This document shows, one piece after another, positions 52,700 through 61,580 of a DNA stretch of 64,000 bases. The stretch covers positions 3,534,001 to 3,598,000 of the forward strand of contig OY970289.1 of NCBI GenBank assembly GCA_963716135.1. Direction: 5' to 3'. The stretch's first letter is position 1. Each line of letters begins with the position of its first letter. The translations under genes were made by a program, and so were the position numbers. The notes beneath the pieces are model-generated. The model did no database searches. It had not been told where the DNA came from and saw only the letters and a list, made by a program, of their open reading frames with translations. The DNA is from CAVRAW01 sp963716135 (GTDB taxonomy: Bacteria; Planctomycetota; Planctomycetia; Pirellulales; JADZDJ01).

Positions 52700-55357
52700 A
52701 TGGCCAAGAAACCGTCCCGAGAAAGCTCGAAAAGCTCGAATTCCAAGAGCCTTGTGATTGTCGAATCGCCGGCGAAGGCCAAGACAATCAGCAAGTTTCT
52801 CGGGCGCAACTTCACCGTGGAAGCCAGCGTTGGACATATTCGCGATCTGCCGCAAGGGGCCAAAGAGATTCCCGCCGAATACCGCGATCAAGCCTGGTCG
52901 CGCTTGGGAGTGAACGTCGACGAGGGTTTCGATCCGCTGTATGTGATTTCTTCCGGCAAGGCGAAGCAAGTAAAGAAGCTTCGAGACTCGCTGAAGCACG
53001 CGAAGCAGCTCTATCTGGCGACCGACGAAGACCGCGAAGGCGAAGCCATCAGTTGGCACTTGAATGAAGTGCTGCGGCCGAAGGTGCCGGTGCACCGGTT
53101 GGTGTTTCACGAAATCACCAAGGAAGCCATTACCGAGGCTCTGGAGAATCCGCGCGAAATCAACGCCGATTTGGTGCGGGCGCAGGAAACGCGGCGCATT
53201 GTCGATCGGCTGTTTGGATACGAAGTTTCGCCGCTGTTGTGGCGTAAGATAAAGCCCAAGCTTTCGGCCGGCCGGGTGCAAAGCGTCGCGGTGCGATTGA
53301 TTGTGCAGCGCGAGCGCGAGCGGATGGCTTTCCACTCGGCGACCTATTGGGATTTGTTGGCCACGTTCGCCAACGCCGGCGGACAACAGTTTGCCGCGGA
53401 ACTGAAAGCCGTGGATGGCCGGCAGATTCCGCAAGGGAAGGATTTTGATTCGACGACGGGGAAGATCAAAGATTCTTCGCTAATGTTGATGGACGAGCAG
53501 TCCGCGGGGCAGTTGGCTCAGAAGCTGAAGAGCGCCGATTTCCGCGTGAAGTCGGTCGAAGTGAAGCCGTATTCGACGCGCCCCTCGGCGCCGTTCACCA
53601 CCAGCACGCTGCAGCAAGAAGCGAACCGCAAATTCGGCTTCACCGCGCGGCGCACGATGCAGGCCGCCCAAAGCCTGTACGAAAACGGCCATATCACGTA
53701 CATGCGAACCGATTCGACGAACCTGGCCAGCGTGGCCATCGAAGCGGCGCGCAATCTGGTGGCCGAGCAATACGGCAAGGAATATCTGCCCGACAGCCCG
53801 CGGACTTATCAAACCAAAGTGAAAAACGCGCAAGAAGCGCACGAGGCCATTCGCCCGGCGGGACATCCGTTCGATTTCCCCGAGCAGTTGCGGGCCGAGT
53901 TGAGCCCGGACGAGTTCAAACTGTACGATCTGATCTGGAAGCGGACCGTGGCCAGCCAGATGGCCGATTGCCGCGGACAGCGCATCAGCGTAACGATTGC
54001 CGGCGACGGCGCGGAGTTCGCGGCCGGCGGCAAAACAATCGAGTTCGCCGGTTACCTGCGGGCGTACGTCGAAGGATCCGACGATCCGCAAGCCGATCTG
54101 GCCGATCGTGAAGCGATCTTGCCGACAATGGCTCAAGGCGAGCAAGTCAAGCTGGCCGACCCAGGTTTGGAATCGAAGAGCCATACCACGCAGCCGCCGG
54201 CAAGGTTCAGCGAAGCGGCGCTCACCCGGGCGCTGGAAGAATTGGGAATCGGGCGGCCGAGCACGTATGCCAGCATCATCGACACCATCCAAGCGCGCGA
54301 TTATGTGTTCAAGAAAGGCAACGCGCTGGTGCCGACCTGGACCGCGTTTGCCGTTACGCAATTGCTGGAGAAGCATTTGGAAGAGCTGGTCGACTACGGC
54401 TTCACGGCGCAGATGGAAGACGATCTGGACGCCATCAGCCGCGGCGAACGGCCCCATCTGGATTACTTGAAAGAGTTCTACTTCGGCAACGGCCAGCCGG
54501 GATTGAAAAAACATCTGGAAACGAAGACGGATGAGATCGACGCCCGCTCGATTAACCAGGTGCTGATCGCGCATCCCAACGGGGAAGAGCCGATTCACGT
54601 GCGCGTTGGCCGATATGGCCCGTTCATCGAACAAGGCGACAAGCGTGCTTCATTGCCGGAAGGCATGGCGCCGGAAGAGCTCACGCTGGAAAGATGCCGA
54701 GAGCTGTTCAGCCAGGCTTCGCAAGCGGACGAGCCGCTGGGTGTGTGCCCTGATACCGGCAAGCCGGTGTATTTGAAGGTCGGACGGTTTGGACCGTACG
54801 TGCAGCGCGGCACGCCGGATGACGAAGAGAAGCCGCAAAACGCATCGCTGCTCAAGGGCCTGAAGCCGGAGGAGGTGGATCTGGCGATGGCGCTCAAGCT
54901 ATTGTCGCTGCCGCGCACGCTGGGCAATTTTCCGGCCAACAACGAGCCCATCGTGGTCTACAACGGCCGCTTCGGGCCGTATGTGAAGTGCGGCGAAGAA
55001 ACGCGTTCGCTGCCCGCCGGCGTATCGCCGTTGGAAGTGACGCTGAATGAGGCGGTCGAACTCTTGAAGCAGCCCAAGGCCCAGCGGCGCGGTTTCGGCA
55101 CGCCGCGGGAGCCGCTGAAAGTGTTCGAAGTCTCGCCGGTGACCGGCAAAAAGGTCGAGCTGCGCGAAGGCCGCTACGGAATGTACGTGAGCGACGGCGA
55201 GACGAACGCATCGATCCCGAAGAACACCCCGCCGGAGGAAGTCAACTTCGACATGGCCGTTTCGCTTTTGAAAGAACGGGCCGACGCCGGGCCCTCGAAG
55301 AAGAAGGCTCCTCGACGTAAATCATCGCGCCGCGCAGTCGGCTCGAAAGCGGACTAA
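52700..55357 (+). CDS. topA: DNA topoisomerase I (type IA)
   Basis: 885 residues. Relaxes negative supercoils. The Toprim motifs are LVIVESPAKAKTISKFLG and TDEDREGEAISWHL, followed by the type IA core (SAGRVQSVAVRLIVQRE). The active Tyr334 lies in GHITYMRTDSTN. Downstream it has no zinc-finger Cys pairs; instead there are at least four GRYGPF/GRFGPYV repeats (GRYGPFIEQGDKRASLP, GRFGPYVQRG, GRFGPYVKCG, GRYGMYVSDG), a C-terminal arrangement known in several bacterial phyla. It ends in a basic SKKKAPRRKSSRR tail. The start ATG 52700 gives a Lys/Ser-rich opening. Confidence 0.96.
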   Translation: MAKKPSRESSKSSNSKSLVIVESPAKAKTISKFLGRNFTVEASVGHIRDLPQGAKEIPAEYRDQAWSRLGVNVDEGFDPLYVISSGKAKQVKKLRDSLKHAKQLYLATDEDREGEAISWHLNEVLRPKVPVHRLVFHEITKEAITEALENPREINADLVRAQETRRIVDRLFGYEVSPLLWRKIKPKLSAGRVQSVAVRLIVQRERERMAFHSATYWDLLATFANAGGQQFAAELKAVDGRQIPQGKDFDSTTGKIKDSSLMLMDEQSAGQLAQKLKSADFRVKSVEVKPYSTRPSAPFTTSTLQQEANRKFGFTARRTMQAAQSLYENGHITYMRTDSTNLASVAIEAARNLVAEQYGKEYLPDSPRTYQTKVKNAQEAHEAIRPAGHPFDFPEQLRAELSPDEFKLYDLIWKRTVASQMADCRGQRISVTIAGDGAEFAAGGKTIEFAGYLRAYVEGSDDPQADLADREAILPTMAQGEQVKLADPGLESKSHTTQPPARFSEAALTRALEELGIGRPSTYASIIDTIQARDYVFKKGNALVPTWTAFAVTQLLEKHLEELVDYGFTAQMEDDLDAISRGERPHLDYLKEFYFGNGQPGLKKHLETKTDEIDARSINQVLIAHPNGEEPIHVRVGRYGPFIEQGDKRASLPEGMAPEELTLERCRELFSQASQADEPLGVCPDTGKPVYLKVGRFGPYVQRGTPDDEEKPQNASLLKGLKPEEVDLAMALKLLSLPRTLGNFPANNEPIVVYNGRFGPYVKCGEETRSLPAGVSPLEVTLNEAVELLKQPKAQRRGFGTPREPLKVFEVSPVTGKKVELREGRYGMYVSDGETNASIPKNTPPEEVNFDMAVSLLKERADAGPSKKKAPRRKSSRRAVGSKAD

Positions 55358-56284
55358 GATTCTTAGCAGTTGGGGTTCGCCGGGGCGGATCCGAGCTATG
55401 AACATTGAGCAGTGAGCAGGGAACGGCGGCAGGGGCGCAGACGGTCACACAGGCGAGCAAAACTCGCGAAAAAATTTGGCGCTCGTCCGCCGTGGCGGGT
55501 CGGGCCCTTCGACTGGTTGGCGCTTGCTTGGGGCAGGCCCTTTCCGACCTGCTTACGGCTTGTGCTTTGAGTCGAAGCAAAAATAGCGATGGTTGCGAGC
55601 CGTCGCCGACAAGCTTGTGACGGGAACGGAGTCCACGCTCACGCTGCTTGCCTGCCCGAGCCGGCCACATGAGCAATCGAGCCTCATCGAGACTCGGCTA
55701 CGTGGCGGACGAGCACCTGGGTTAGTGCCTGATGGTGACCGCCCCGAGTTGTGGTTCCGCCCACGCTAACCCCGTGGCACGGCAAAGCACTGGATAAATC
55801 CAGTGTACCGGAGGCTCATTCCTCGGCCCTGCTAAAGGGACAAGGACTTTACCCTCCGGCCTCAGGCGGCGAAAGGTTTCCCGATGTCGGCACGCCGTTG
55901 ACGCGACTTCCAATGTCGGTCCTGCTACTTCGGCTGAGCTCAATTGGCCGAATCGTCTGAATGTTGTTTAGCACGAAAGTGGCTCAGTTGGCAAGGAAAA
56001 ACTGAGCCACTAGCAATTAGCGATTAGCGATTAGCAACTGTCAGGCAGAAGCAGTGGCCCAATTTCTAGATGGCTAATTCGGGGCTTGACTCTTTGTGTA
56101 TGTACAGGGCAAGAAGTCTAACGCAAGCAAACTGAGCGCAGCCGACGAAAAGTCGCTTAATAGGCAGCAAAAAGTCTATAGGCGCGCGAACATCTTCATC
56201 ATTTCAATATACTGTTGTACAACCGCGACTGATGATTCGGGCATCAGCAGTTCATTGGATTCTACGAAATAGGACAATGCGAGG
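55358..56284. other. Long spacer with palindromic repeats, no gene seen
   Basis: About 925 bases between topA and the IS-cut gene. It contains a GAGCAGTGAGCAGG word run, an inverted pair GCTCGTCCGCC (near 55485) and GGCGGACGAGC (near 55705), a hairpin ACTGGATAAATCCAGT (near 55790-55805), the 12-bp hairpin listed separately, and TTAGCGATTAGCGATTAGC words (near 56020). I searched by eye for tmRNA, RNase P and tRNA features and saw none. Confidence 0.5.
55978..56011. repeat. 12-bp perfect hairpin
   Basis: AGTGGCTCAGTT (55978-55989) and AACTGAGCCACT (56000-56011) around a 10-base loop. There is no T-run, so it is a repeat rather than a clear terminator. Confidence 0.75.
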
Positions 56285-56471
56285 ATGCAACGCAGCCATC
56301 AAGAAGCAGCGGTATTTGTGGAGCAAAAGATTGCGGAACTCGGTCTGCATTTAGCCGCCGATAGTCGCGTCGCAAAAATGTGCAGAACCAATTCTGAGAA
56401 TGTATTTGTTAGACATGGCGACCCTCGCTATCGAGAAGCATTTGACTTGCTTTGATTTCCTGTACCAGAGG

Positions 56472-57509
56472 TTATGAAGGTACGCCTTGGGTGATTCCGC
56501 TGTGCTGCGGAGCGTAGGCCGTAGGCCGAAGCGGAGCAGCACAGCGGGCCGCGAACTCGACCGGGGTCACATACCCCAGCGAGCTGTGCGGCCGGTGATG
56601 GTTGTAATCCTCCTTCCAAGTGGCGGTCAGCTTCCGGGCCGACGCCAAACTCTCGAACATCTCGACCGCCAACAACTCGTCCCGCAGCCGGCTGTGGAAA
56701 CTCTCAGCGTAGCCGTTCTCCCAGGGGCTGCCAGGCGCGATGTACAAAGTCTCGATCCCCACTTGCTTCGTCCAGCGCCCAATCGCCTGGGCGATGAACT
56801 CCGGACCATTGTCGCTGCGAATGCACTTCGGCACGCCCCGCATGGCGAATAGCTCCGCCAGCGTGTCGATCACGTCTTCGCTGGTGATGCTGCGATCCAC
56901 CTTCAGTGCTAAACATTCCCGCGTATATTCATCCACGATCGACAGCCACTTCAGCGTGCTGCCGCTGGCGGTGCGATCGAACACAAAATCCCAGCACCAC
57001 ACGTGGTCTTGATGCTCGGCTCGGCGCTGCTGACAGCCGTTGATGCTCATTCCCAAACTCCGGCGTTTCCGTCTCTTTCGCGGTACTTTTAACCCTTCTC
57101 GACGCCACAGCCGATAGACTCGCGTGTCGCTGGCGCGCCAAGCCTCCCCGCGCAGCAAGGCGCCGATCCGGCGATAACCGAATCGCGGTCGCTGGCACAC
57201 CAACTCCCGCATTCGCCGCGTCAAAGCTGCCTCGTCGTCTCGCGGTTGGGCCTGGTAACGCTGACTGCTGCGCGGCTGATCCAACACCTCGCACGCCCTT
57301 CGCTCGGACACCTGGAACGCTGCTTGCAGTTCACAGGCCGCCACGCGCTTCCGGCAAGGGCTTACCAGTTTCCCTCCGTGATGTGTTTGAGCATCTGGTT
57401 GTCCAACGACAGGTCGGCCACCAGTTGCTTCAAACGCTTGTTCTCCTCCTCCAACTGCTTCAGCCGCTTGGCCTCCTCCGCCTTCATCCCGCCGTACTGG
57501 TTCCGCCAA
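56472..57509 (-). CDS. IS3-family transposase orfB, copy 2
   Basis: The same DDE integrase core as in copy 1, with identical predicted protein sequence (WCWDFVFDRT, CIRSDNGPEF, SPWENGYAESF). The lack of any difference implies very recent transposition or gene conversion. Confidence 0.93.
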   Translation of the reverse strand: MAEPVRRDEGGGGQAAEAVGGGEQAFEATGGRPVVGQPDAQTHHGGKLVSPCRKRVAACELQAAFQVSERRACEVLDQPRSSQRYQAQPRDDEAALTRRMRELVCQRPRFGYRRIGALLRGEAWRASDTRVYRLWRREGLKVPRKRRKRRSLGMSINGCQQRRAEHQDHVWCWDFVFDRTASGSTLKWLSIVDEYTRECLALKVDRSITSEDVIDTLAELFAMRGVPKCIRSDNGPEFIAQAIGRWTKQVGIETLYIAPGSPWENGYAESFHSRLRDELLAVEMFESLASARKLTATWKEDYNHHRPHSSLGYVTPVEFAARCAAPLRPTAYAPQHSGITQGVPS

Positions 57510-57649
57510 CGCAAGTACGTCGCTTCGCTCACCTCCAAGGCCTGCAACACCGCCGCTAGGTCTTGCCCGGCGTTCAGCATCGCATCGGCGTCCCGCAGCT
57601 TTCTGACAATCTGCTCCGGACCGTGCCGCTTCCTACGTTTCGTCGTCAT
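57362..57649 (-). CDS. IS3-family transposase orfA, copy 2
   Basis: 95 residues, the same as in copy 1: a helix-turn-helix (LEVSEATYLRWRNQYGGM) and a leucine zipper. Fused to orfB by a minus-one frameshift in the family. Confidence 0.93.
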   Translation of the reverse strand: MTTKRRKRHGPEQIVRKLRDADAMLNAGQDLAAVLQALEVSEATYLRWRNQYGGMKAEEAKRLKQLEEENKRLKQLVADLSLDNQMLKHITEGNW

Positions 57650-58604
57650 CCTGAAGATCTCCTTGCCCTCCTCGGGCTGTTGAGACCTTCATAATCGATG
57701 GATCAGTTTTTCAACAGCAGCTCACATTAGAAGGGGCGAGAGATATTACCATACTCGAATTTGTATTTAGCCAGTTACGGCCCGAGGATGCCAACGACCA
57801 CACACTGTTAAAAGCAATTGAAAAAGCAATTTCAACGCATGACTCCGTTCTGCCTCAGCACGATAGAGAGAATTCTGTTGGCAGAGATGCACAGTTTGAA
57901 CTGTATGTGTTTGCACTGTGTCGGATTTCAAGATTGGATCCTGTAGCATTTGAAGAACCGGACATTACGTGCTACGTAAATGGAACAAAATATGGAATTG
58001 CAGCGAAGCGAATAAAGAGTCCCACTCAGGTCCGCAAACATATATTCAAAGCTGCACATCAACTCGAACAGTCAGGAATGCATGGCCTCATAGCGCTTGA
58101 CGTGAACATTGCGATGAACCCGTCAAACAAGATGATCAACAAAGTAATTCCTGACGAGCTATTTCTCAGCAAGTGGTCTGAAAAATTCCACCGCTTTATC
58201 AGTCCACATTATCGTTCGGTGAAATCTAAGCTGCATGCCAACGCAAATGCGCTTGCTGTTGTCGTACACGACTTCAGAGTGAGACCTATTGCGAATACTT
58301 ACTGGCAGCTAAATGGATTGACGAAATGGTTTCCTATTCAAATTACAAGTGAAGCACATCTACTTTTCAACAAATACATTAGTAGTGTTCCAGACTTAAC
58401 ACGAATGGATACCGCACCTCAGGGAGAATCACTTGAGAAGTTCCATTTGCCAATTAGCATCGCCGCAATTAACGTACGCTCAGAGGGATTCTGATTGATC
58501 ACAGATGGCCATCGATGAGCCCCCCGAGGATCATGAATGATAGACGCGCCTGCAACCGTTAGTTAAATTAGGGGGCATGACGCTCCGTTCTTAAGGGTGC
58601 AGAC

Positions 58605-59252
58605 ATGCTTGATCAACACAACCAGCCGCTGGATGAGCGATGGAACGCGGCGCGTCGGGCCGATCGGACGATTCACGAAATGCTCGGCTTGGTGAAGGGA
58701 ATCATCGCCGATGGAATAGTTTCAGTTGAAGAAACAATAATTCTTAACAACTGGATTGCGGCAAACCCGGAAGCGAGCCAAATGTGGCCTGGCGATGTGT
58801 TGACGGATCGGTTACGCAGCATCTTCGAGGATGGGGTGGTGACGGACGAAGAGCGAAACGATCTTTTGCACTTCTTAGAACAAGTCACTGGGGAACGTTC
58901 ATTCATCGAAGACGGCAATGCAGCGACGCGATTACCGTTAGATGAGCCGCCTCCGCAGTTGTGTTTTCAATCGCAAGTATTTGTGTTCACAGGGCGGTTT
59001 CTGTTCGGCACGCGAGCCCGCTGTGAACAAGCTGTTTGCCAGCGTGGTGGGGTGTGCGAAGGCATCATCACGCAGCGAACTAATGCATTAGTCATTGGAA
59101 ACCTAGGAAGTCGAGATTGGATTCACACGTCGTTCGGGCGCAAAATACAGAAGGCCGTGGAGTACAAAAGAAAAGGCATAGGGTTATCGATCGTAGGTGA
59201 GGAACATTGGACGCGCCAGCTGATGCTTTGTTCGCCGGCAACAGCGTTTTGA
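58605..59252 (+). CDS. TerB-like plus BRCT-domain protein
   Basis: 215 residues. The N-terminal half has two helical acidic repeats (LVKGIIADGIVSVEETIIL, IFEDGVVTDEERNDLLHFL) resembling TerB/tellurite-type helical modules. The C-terminal half is a BRCT domain (FVFTGRFLFGTRARCEQAVC, GGVCEGIITQRTNALVIGNL, then KIQKAVEYKRKGIGLSIVGEE) like that of NAD-dependent ligase. BRCT domains bind phosphoproteins or DNA ends, so a repair or sensing role is plausible. It lies 110 bases after the IS-cut nuclease-like gene in the same direction and may belong to the same island. Confidence 0.78.
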   Translation: MLDQHNQPLDERWNAARRADRTIHEMLGLVKGIIADGIVSVEETIILNNWIAANPEASQMWPGDVLTDRLRSIFEDGVVTDEERNDLLHFLEQVTGERSFIEDGNAATRLPLDEPPPQLCFQSQVFVFTGRFLFGTRARCEQAVCQRGGVCEGIITQRTNALVIGNLGSRDWIHTSFGRKIQKAVEYKRKGIGLSIVGEEHWTRQLMLCSPATAF

Positions 59253-59300
59253 CGCGCCAGTCGAAACCGCTGAGGGGGTGGGGGTAAACGGGGTGCGGCC

Positions 59301-59440
59301 GCGACCTGCGGTCGCGGCTTTATGTGGGGGCGGCGCCGGGCGAGCTCGGCGGCTAAATCGCAAGCGGATGGGGAGCGGGGTGGCGATTCGATCCCCCGGT
59401 GGAACCGGGGGCTGACGGGGCGCTGGGTGAATGGAGCGCG
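59301..59440. repeat. Multi-hairpin direct repeat, copy A
   Basis: About 140 bases that repeat at 60397-60535 in the same orientation. They contain the stems GCGACC/GGTCGC and CCCCCGGT/ACCGGGGG and the shared phrase CGGCGGCTAAATCGCAAGCG. A further CCCCCGGGTC/GACCCGGGG stem lies just after it near 59454. Confidence 0.85.
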
Positions 59441-59496
59441 GGATGAGCGCGCGCCCCCGGGTCATTGACCCGGGGCTAAGTAAGCGGCGGAAATGG

Positions 59497-60263
59497 TTAC
59501 GCGCTGGCGGGCTGCTTTGCGACGCTGCGGCGGAGCCAGTCGTCGTAGCGGGTTGGGGCGGTGCGCGAGGCGCCGGTGGGGACCAGACTGGTGTCGTTTA
59601 CCGGGGTGCCGAAGTAGCCGACGTGAGGATCGGTGACGACTTCGCGAGGGTCGCGGGTGGCGCGGAGGTAGCGGCGCACCAGTTCGTCCATGCGAATGGG
59701 TTCCGGGCCCGCGAGATCGATGGTGGCGTTAAGGGGCTGGGCGAGGGCAACATCGGCCAGGGCCGCGGCGACATCGTCGGACAGGATGGGCTGCATCATG
59801 GCCGGGGAAACTCGAACCGTTTGGCCGTCGGTGGCCGCTTGGGCGATTACAGGGACGAACTCGAAAAACTGCGTGGCGCGAACGATTGTGTAGGGAATGT
59901 CGGCAGCCTTGATCAGGTTTTCCTGAGCCATTTTCGCGCGGAAGTATCCGCTGGCCTGCAGGCGGTCGGTGCCGACCACGGAAAGGGCAACGTGATGGCG
60001 CACTCCGGCGGCCTTTTCGGCGGGAAGCAAGTTGCGGCCCGAGGTTTCGAAGAATTCGAGGACTGCTTTGTCTTCGAAGGAAGGGGAATTCGCGACGTCG
60101 ACGACGACCTGGGCGCCCGAGAGGGCATCGTTGAGACCTGCGCCGGTGAGCGTGTTGACGCCAGTGGATGGGGAGGCGGGGAGAACCTCGTGCCCTTTGC
60201 GCGGAGCTTGGGGACGAGTTGCTTTCCGATCAATCCGCTACCGCCGATGACGACGATTTTCAT
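59497..60263 (-). CDS. NmrA-like NAD(P)-binding atypical SDR (one frame break)
   Basis: About 255 residues after repair. Rossmann start MKIVVIGGSGLIGKQLVPKL, then IPYTIVRATQFFEFVP and LAGPEPIRMDELVRRYL, as in atypical SDR/NmrA-like proteins that sense or bind NAD(P). The frame breaks near 60192: GGGCACGAGG read as GGGCCACGAGG restores KGHEVLPASPSTGVNTLTG. The ATG at 60263 follows a weak GGGTCC. Flanked by two direct copies of a multi-hairpin repeat, which may have helped it move. Confidence 0.82.
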
Positions 60264-60396
60264 GGCAGGACCCCCGTTGGTTTGGTGCGGCGATGCTGCG
60301 TGGCGAGACGAATTGCTAATGTAGCAAAATCGGGGCCAAATGGTTGGGGCGCGGCGGCCGCGGGGGAGAGTGGGGCGCGCGGGGGCGATGCGCACC

Positions 60397-60535
60397 GCGA
60401 CCACCGGTCGCGGCTTTATGGGAGGGCGGGGCCGGGCAAGCTCGGCGGCTAAATCGCAAGCGGATGGGGAGCGGGGTGGCGATTCGATCCCCCGGTGGAA
60501 CCGGGGGCTGACGGGGCGCTGTGGAATGGAGCGCG
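60397..60535. repeat. Multi-hairpin direct repeat, copy B
   Basis: Matches copy A (59301-59440) over almost its whole length with few changes, including the CCCCCGGT/ACCGGGGG stem. A degenerate third copy (GCAGACCGGCGATACC onward, with CTTTATGGGG) may follow at 60546-60600. Confidence 0.85.
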
Positions 60536-60573
60536 AGGTGGCGGTGCGCAGACCGGCGATACCATCGCCAACT

Positions 60574-60984
60574 TTATGGGGGGGCGGGGCCGGGCGGTTT
60601 CTCTTCGCCCAGTGCGATGGCGTAGGCCGTGGCGTGGCTGCGGCAGTGCGAGATGGTGATCAAGATTTGCGAGATGCCGTTTTGCTCCATGAAGTCGCGG
60701 GCGCCGCCGTGCAGGGCGACGCTGGGGGAACCGGAGCGGAGATTTCGGATTTCGACGTCGCGCCAACTAATGCCGCGGCGCCAGCCGGTGCCCAGCGCCT
60801 TGAGCACCGCTTCTTTCGCGGCCCAGCGGCCGGCGAAATGCTGCGTTCCCATCCGCCGGCTTTGGCAATATTCGATTTCGTGCGGCGTGTAGACGCGGGT
60901 GATGAACAGCTCGCCGTGCCGCTCGATCATCTGCGCGATCCGCAGGCATTCCACGATATCGGTGCCGATGCCAAAGATGGACAT
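60574..60984 (-). CDS. acpS: Holo-ACP synthase
   Basis: 136 residues. Transfers phosphopantetheine from CoA to the Ser of apo-ACP. The magnesium-binding Asp is in GIGTDIVE and the second acidic site in FAGRWAAKEAVLKALGTGW; SHCRSHATAYAIA completes the family signature. It would load the two ACPs of the lipid locus as well as the housekeeping one. It starts with ATG at 60984 in a region of GGAGTCA word repeats. Confidence 0.93.
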   Translation of the reverse strand: MSIFGIGTDIVECLRIAQMIERHGELFITRVYTPHEIEYCQSRRMGTQHFAGRWAAKEAVLKALGTGWRRGISWRDVEIRNLRSGSPSVALHGGARDFMEQNGISQILITISHCRSHATAYAIALGEEKPPGPAPP

Positions 60985-61008
60985 GGGTCAGGAGTCAGGA
61001 GTCAGGAG

Positions 61009-61572
61009 TCAGGGGTCAGATGGCGGAGGGGGGAAGGCGGAAGGCGGAAGTTCGGAACGGGACCGAGTTGCCGAAAACCAGGCTGCAACGGCCATAGATG
61101 CCACGATAGTCAACGTGGCGTTAATTATCCACCAGAGCCAGTTGGGCATGGCATCGGGTGTGATTCGTATCGGGGCCTGATCGCGAAGGAACTCCAGGAA
61201 CGTCGGCGCGGGCACTCCGCCGGCCGCTTGAACGAGCTGCAGTTTAGGATCGCGCTGGGCGGCTTCCGCGATTTTGATCCGATATTCGACGTACACCAGC
61301 AGATGCTCGCTGGCCACGCACACCAGCGCCATAGTTATGGTGGCGATCAGCACGGCGGCGCGGCTGGAAATATTGGTGCGCATCGCCAGAAACGAAACCA
61401 CCAACCCCAAGGCCGCCCCCAGAACAATCGGCGACAGGGCGGAAACATATCCCTCGCGCTCCATCCAGATCGCAATTCGCGCGAGAACAACGCTGGCCAC
61501 CAACGACGGCACTAACCAAACCAAGAGCGTTGACCATCCTAGAACAATGGGATTGACGGTGCGACGCTGCAT
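61009..61572 (-). CDS. Multispanning membrane protein of unknown function
   Basis: 187 residues, with about four membrane segments (TLLVWLVPSLVASVVLARIA, PIVLGAALGLVVSFLAM, AAVLIATITMALVCVASEHL and WWIINATLTIVASMAVAAW) and a periplasmic loop (VEYRIKIAEAAQRDPKLQLV). No family is recognised. It starts eight bases after the TrpS stop, so it is probably in one transcript with trpS. An earlier in-frame start upstream (61740) is not supported, because it would overlap trpS. Confidence 0.68.
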   Translation of the reverse strand: MQRRTVNPIVLGWSTLLVWLVPSLVASVVLARIAIWMEREGYVSALSPIVLGAALGLVVSFLAMRTNISSRAAVLIATITMALVCVASEHLLVYVEYRIKIAEAAQRDPKLQLVQAAGGVPAPTFLEFLRDQAPIRITPDAMPNWLWWIINATLTIVASMAVAAWFSATRSRSELPPSAFPPPPSDP

Positions 61573-61580
61573 GGCCGAGG

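Larger units (their letters stand above)
56443..57724 (-). mobile_element. IS3-family insertion sequence, copy 2, with 4-bp target duplication
   Basis: 1282 bases that appear identical to copy 1, in the same orientation. It is flanked on both sides by CATT (56439-56442 and 57725-57728), a 4-base duplication typical of the IS407 group, showing a clean insertion into the gene described above. Confidence 0.95.
56285..58494 (+). pseudogene. IS-interrupted gene, possible PD-(D/E)XK-like protein (307 aa when rejoined)
   Basis: Coding runs from ATG 56285 to 56442, is cut by IS3 copy 2, and resumes at 57729 to the TGA at 58494. One copy of the CATT duplication is removed, after which the frame is perfect across the joint (PRYREALEGARDITI). 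The sequence AFEEPDITCYVNGTKYGIAA then KRIKS is suggestive of a PD-x(n)-xxK nuclease core, although the usual Glu before the Lys is an Ala. The following helix is TQVRKHIFKAAHQLEQ. The DNA is AT-richer than its neighbours, as in the MBL island. The gene is inactivated here, and so recently that both halves are undamaged. Confidence 0.8.

Noticed and set aside
55358..56284. tmRNA or RNase P RNA in the topA spacer
   Set aside because: The conserved cores of both RNAs are absent on either strand by eye; only palindromes are seen.
46983..57724. Composite transposon carrying topA
   Set aside because: Only copy 2 has a target duplication, copy 1 is tied to a deletion, and the interior holds ordinary chromosomal genes; a composite element cannot be supported.
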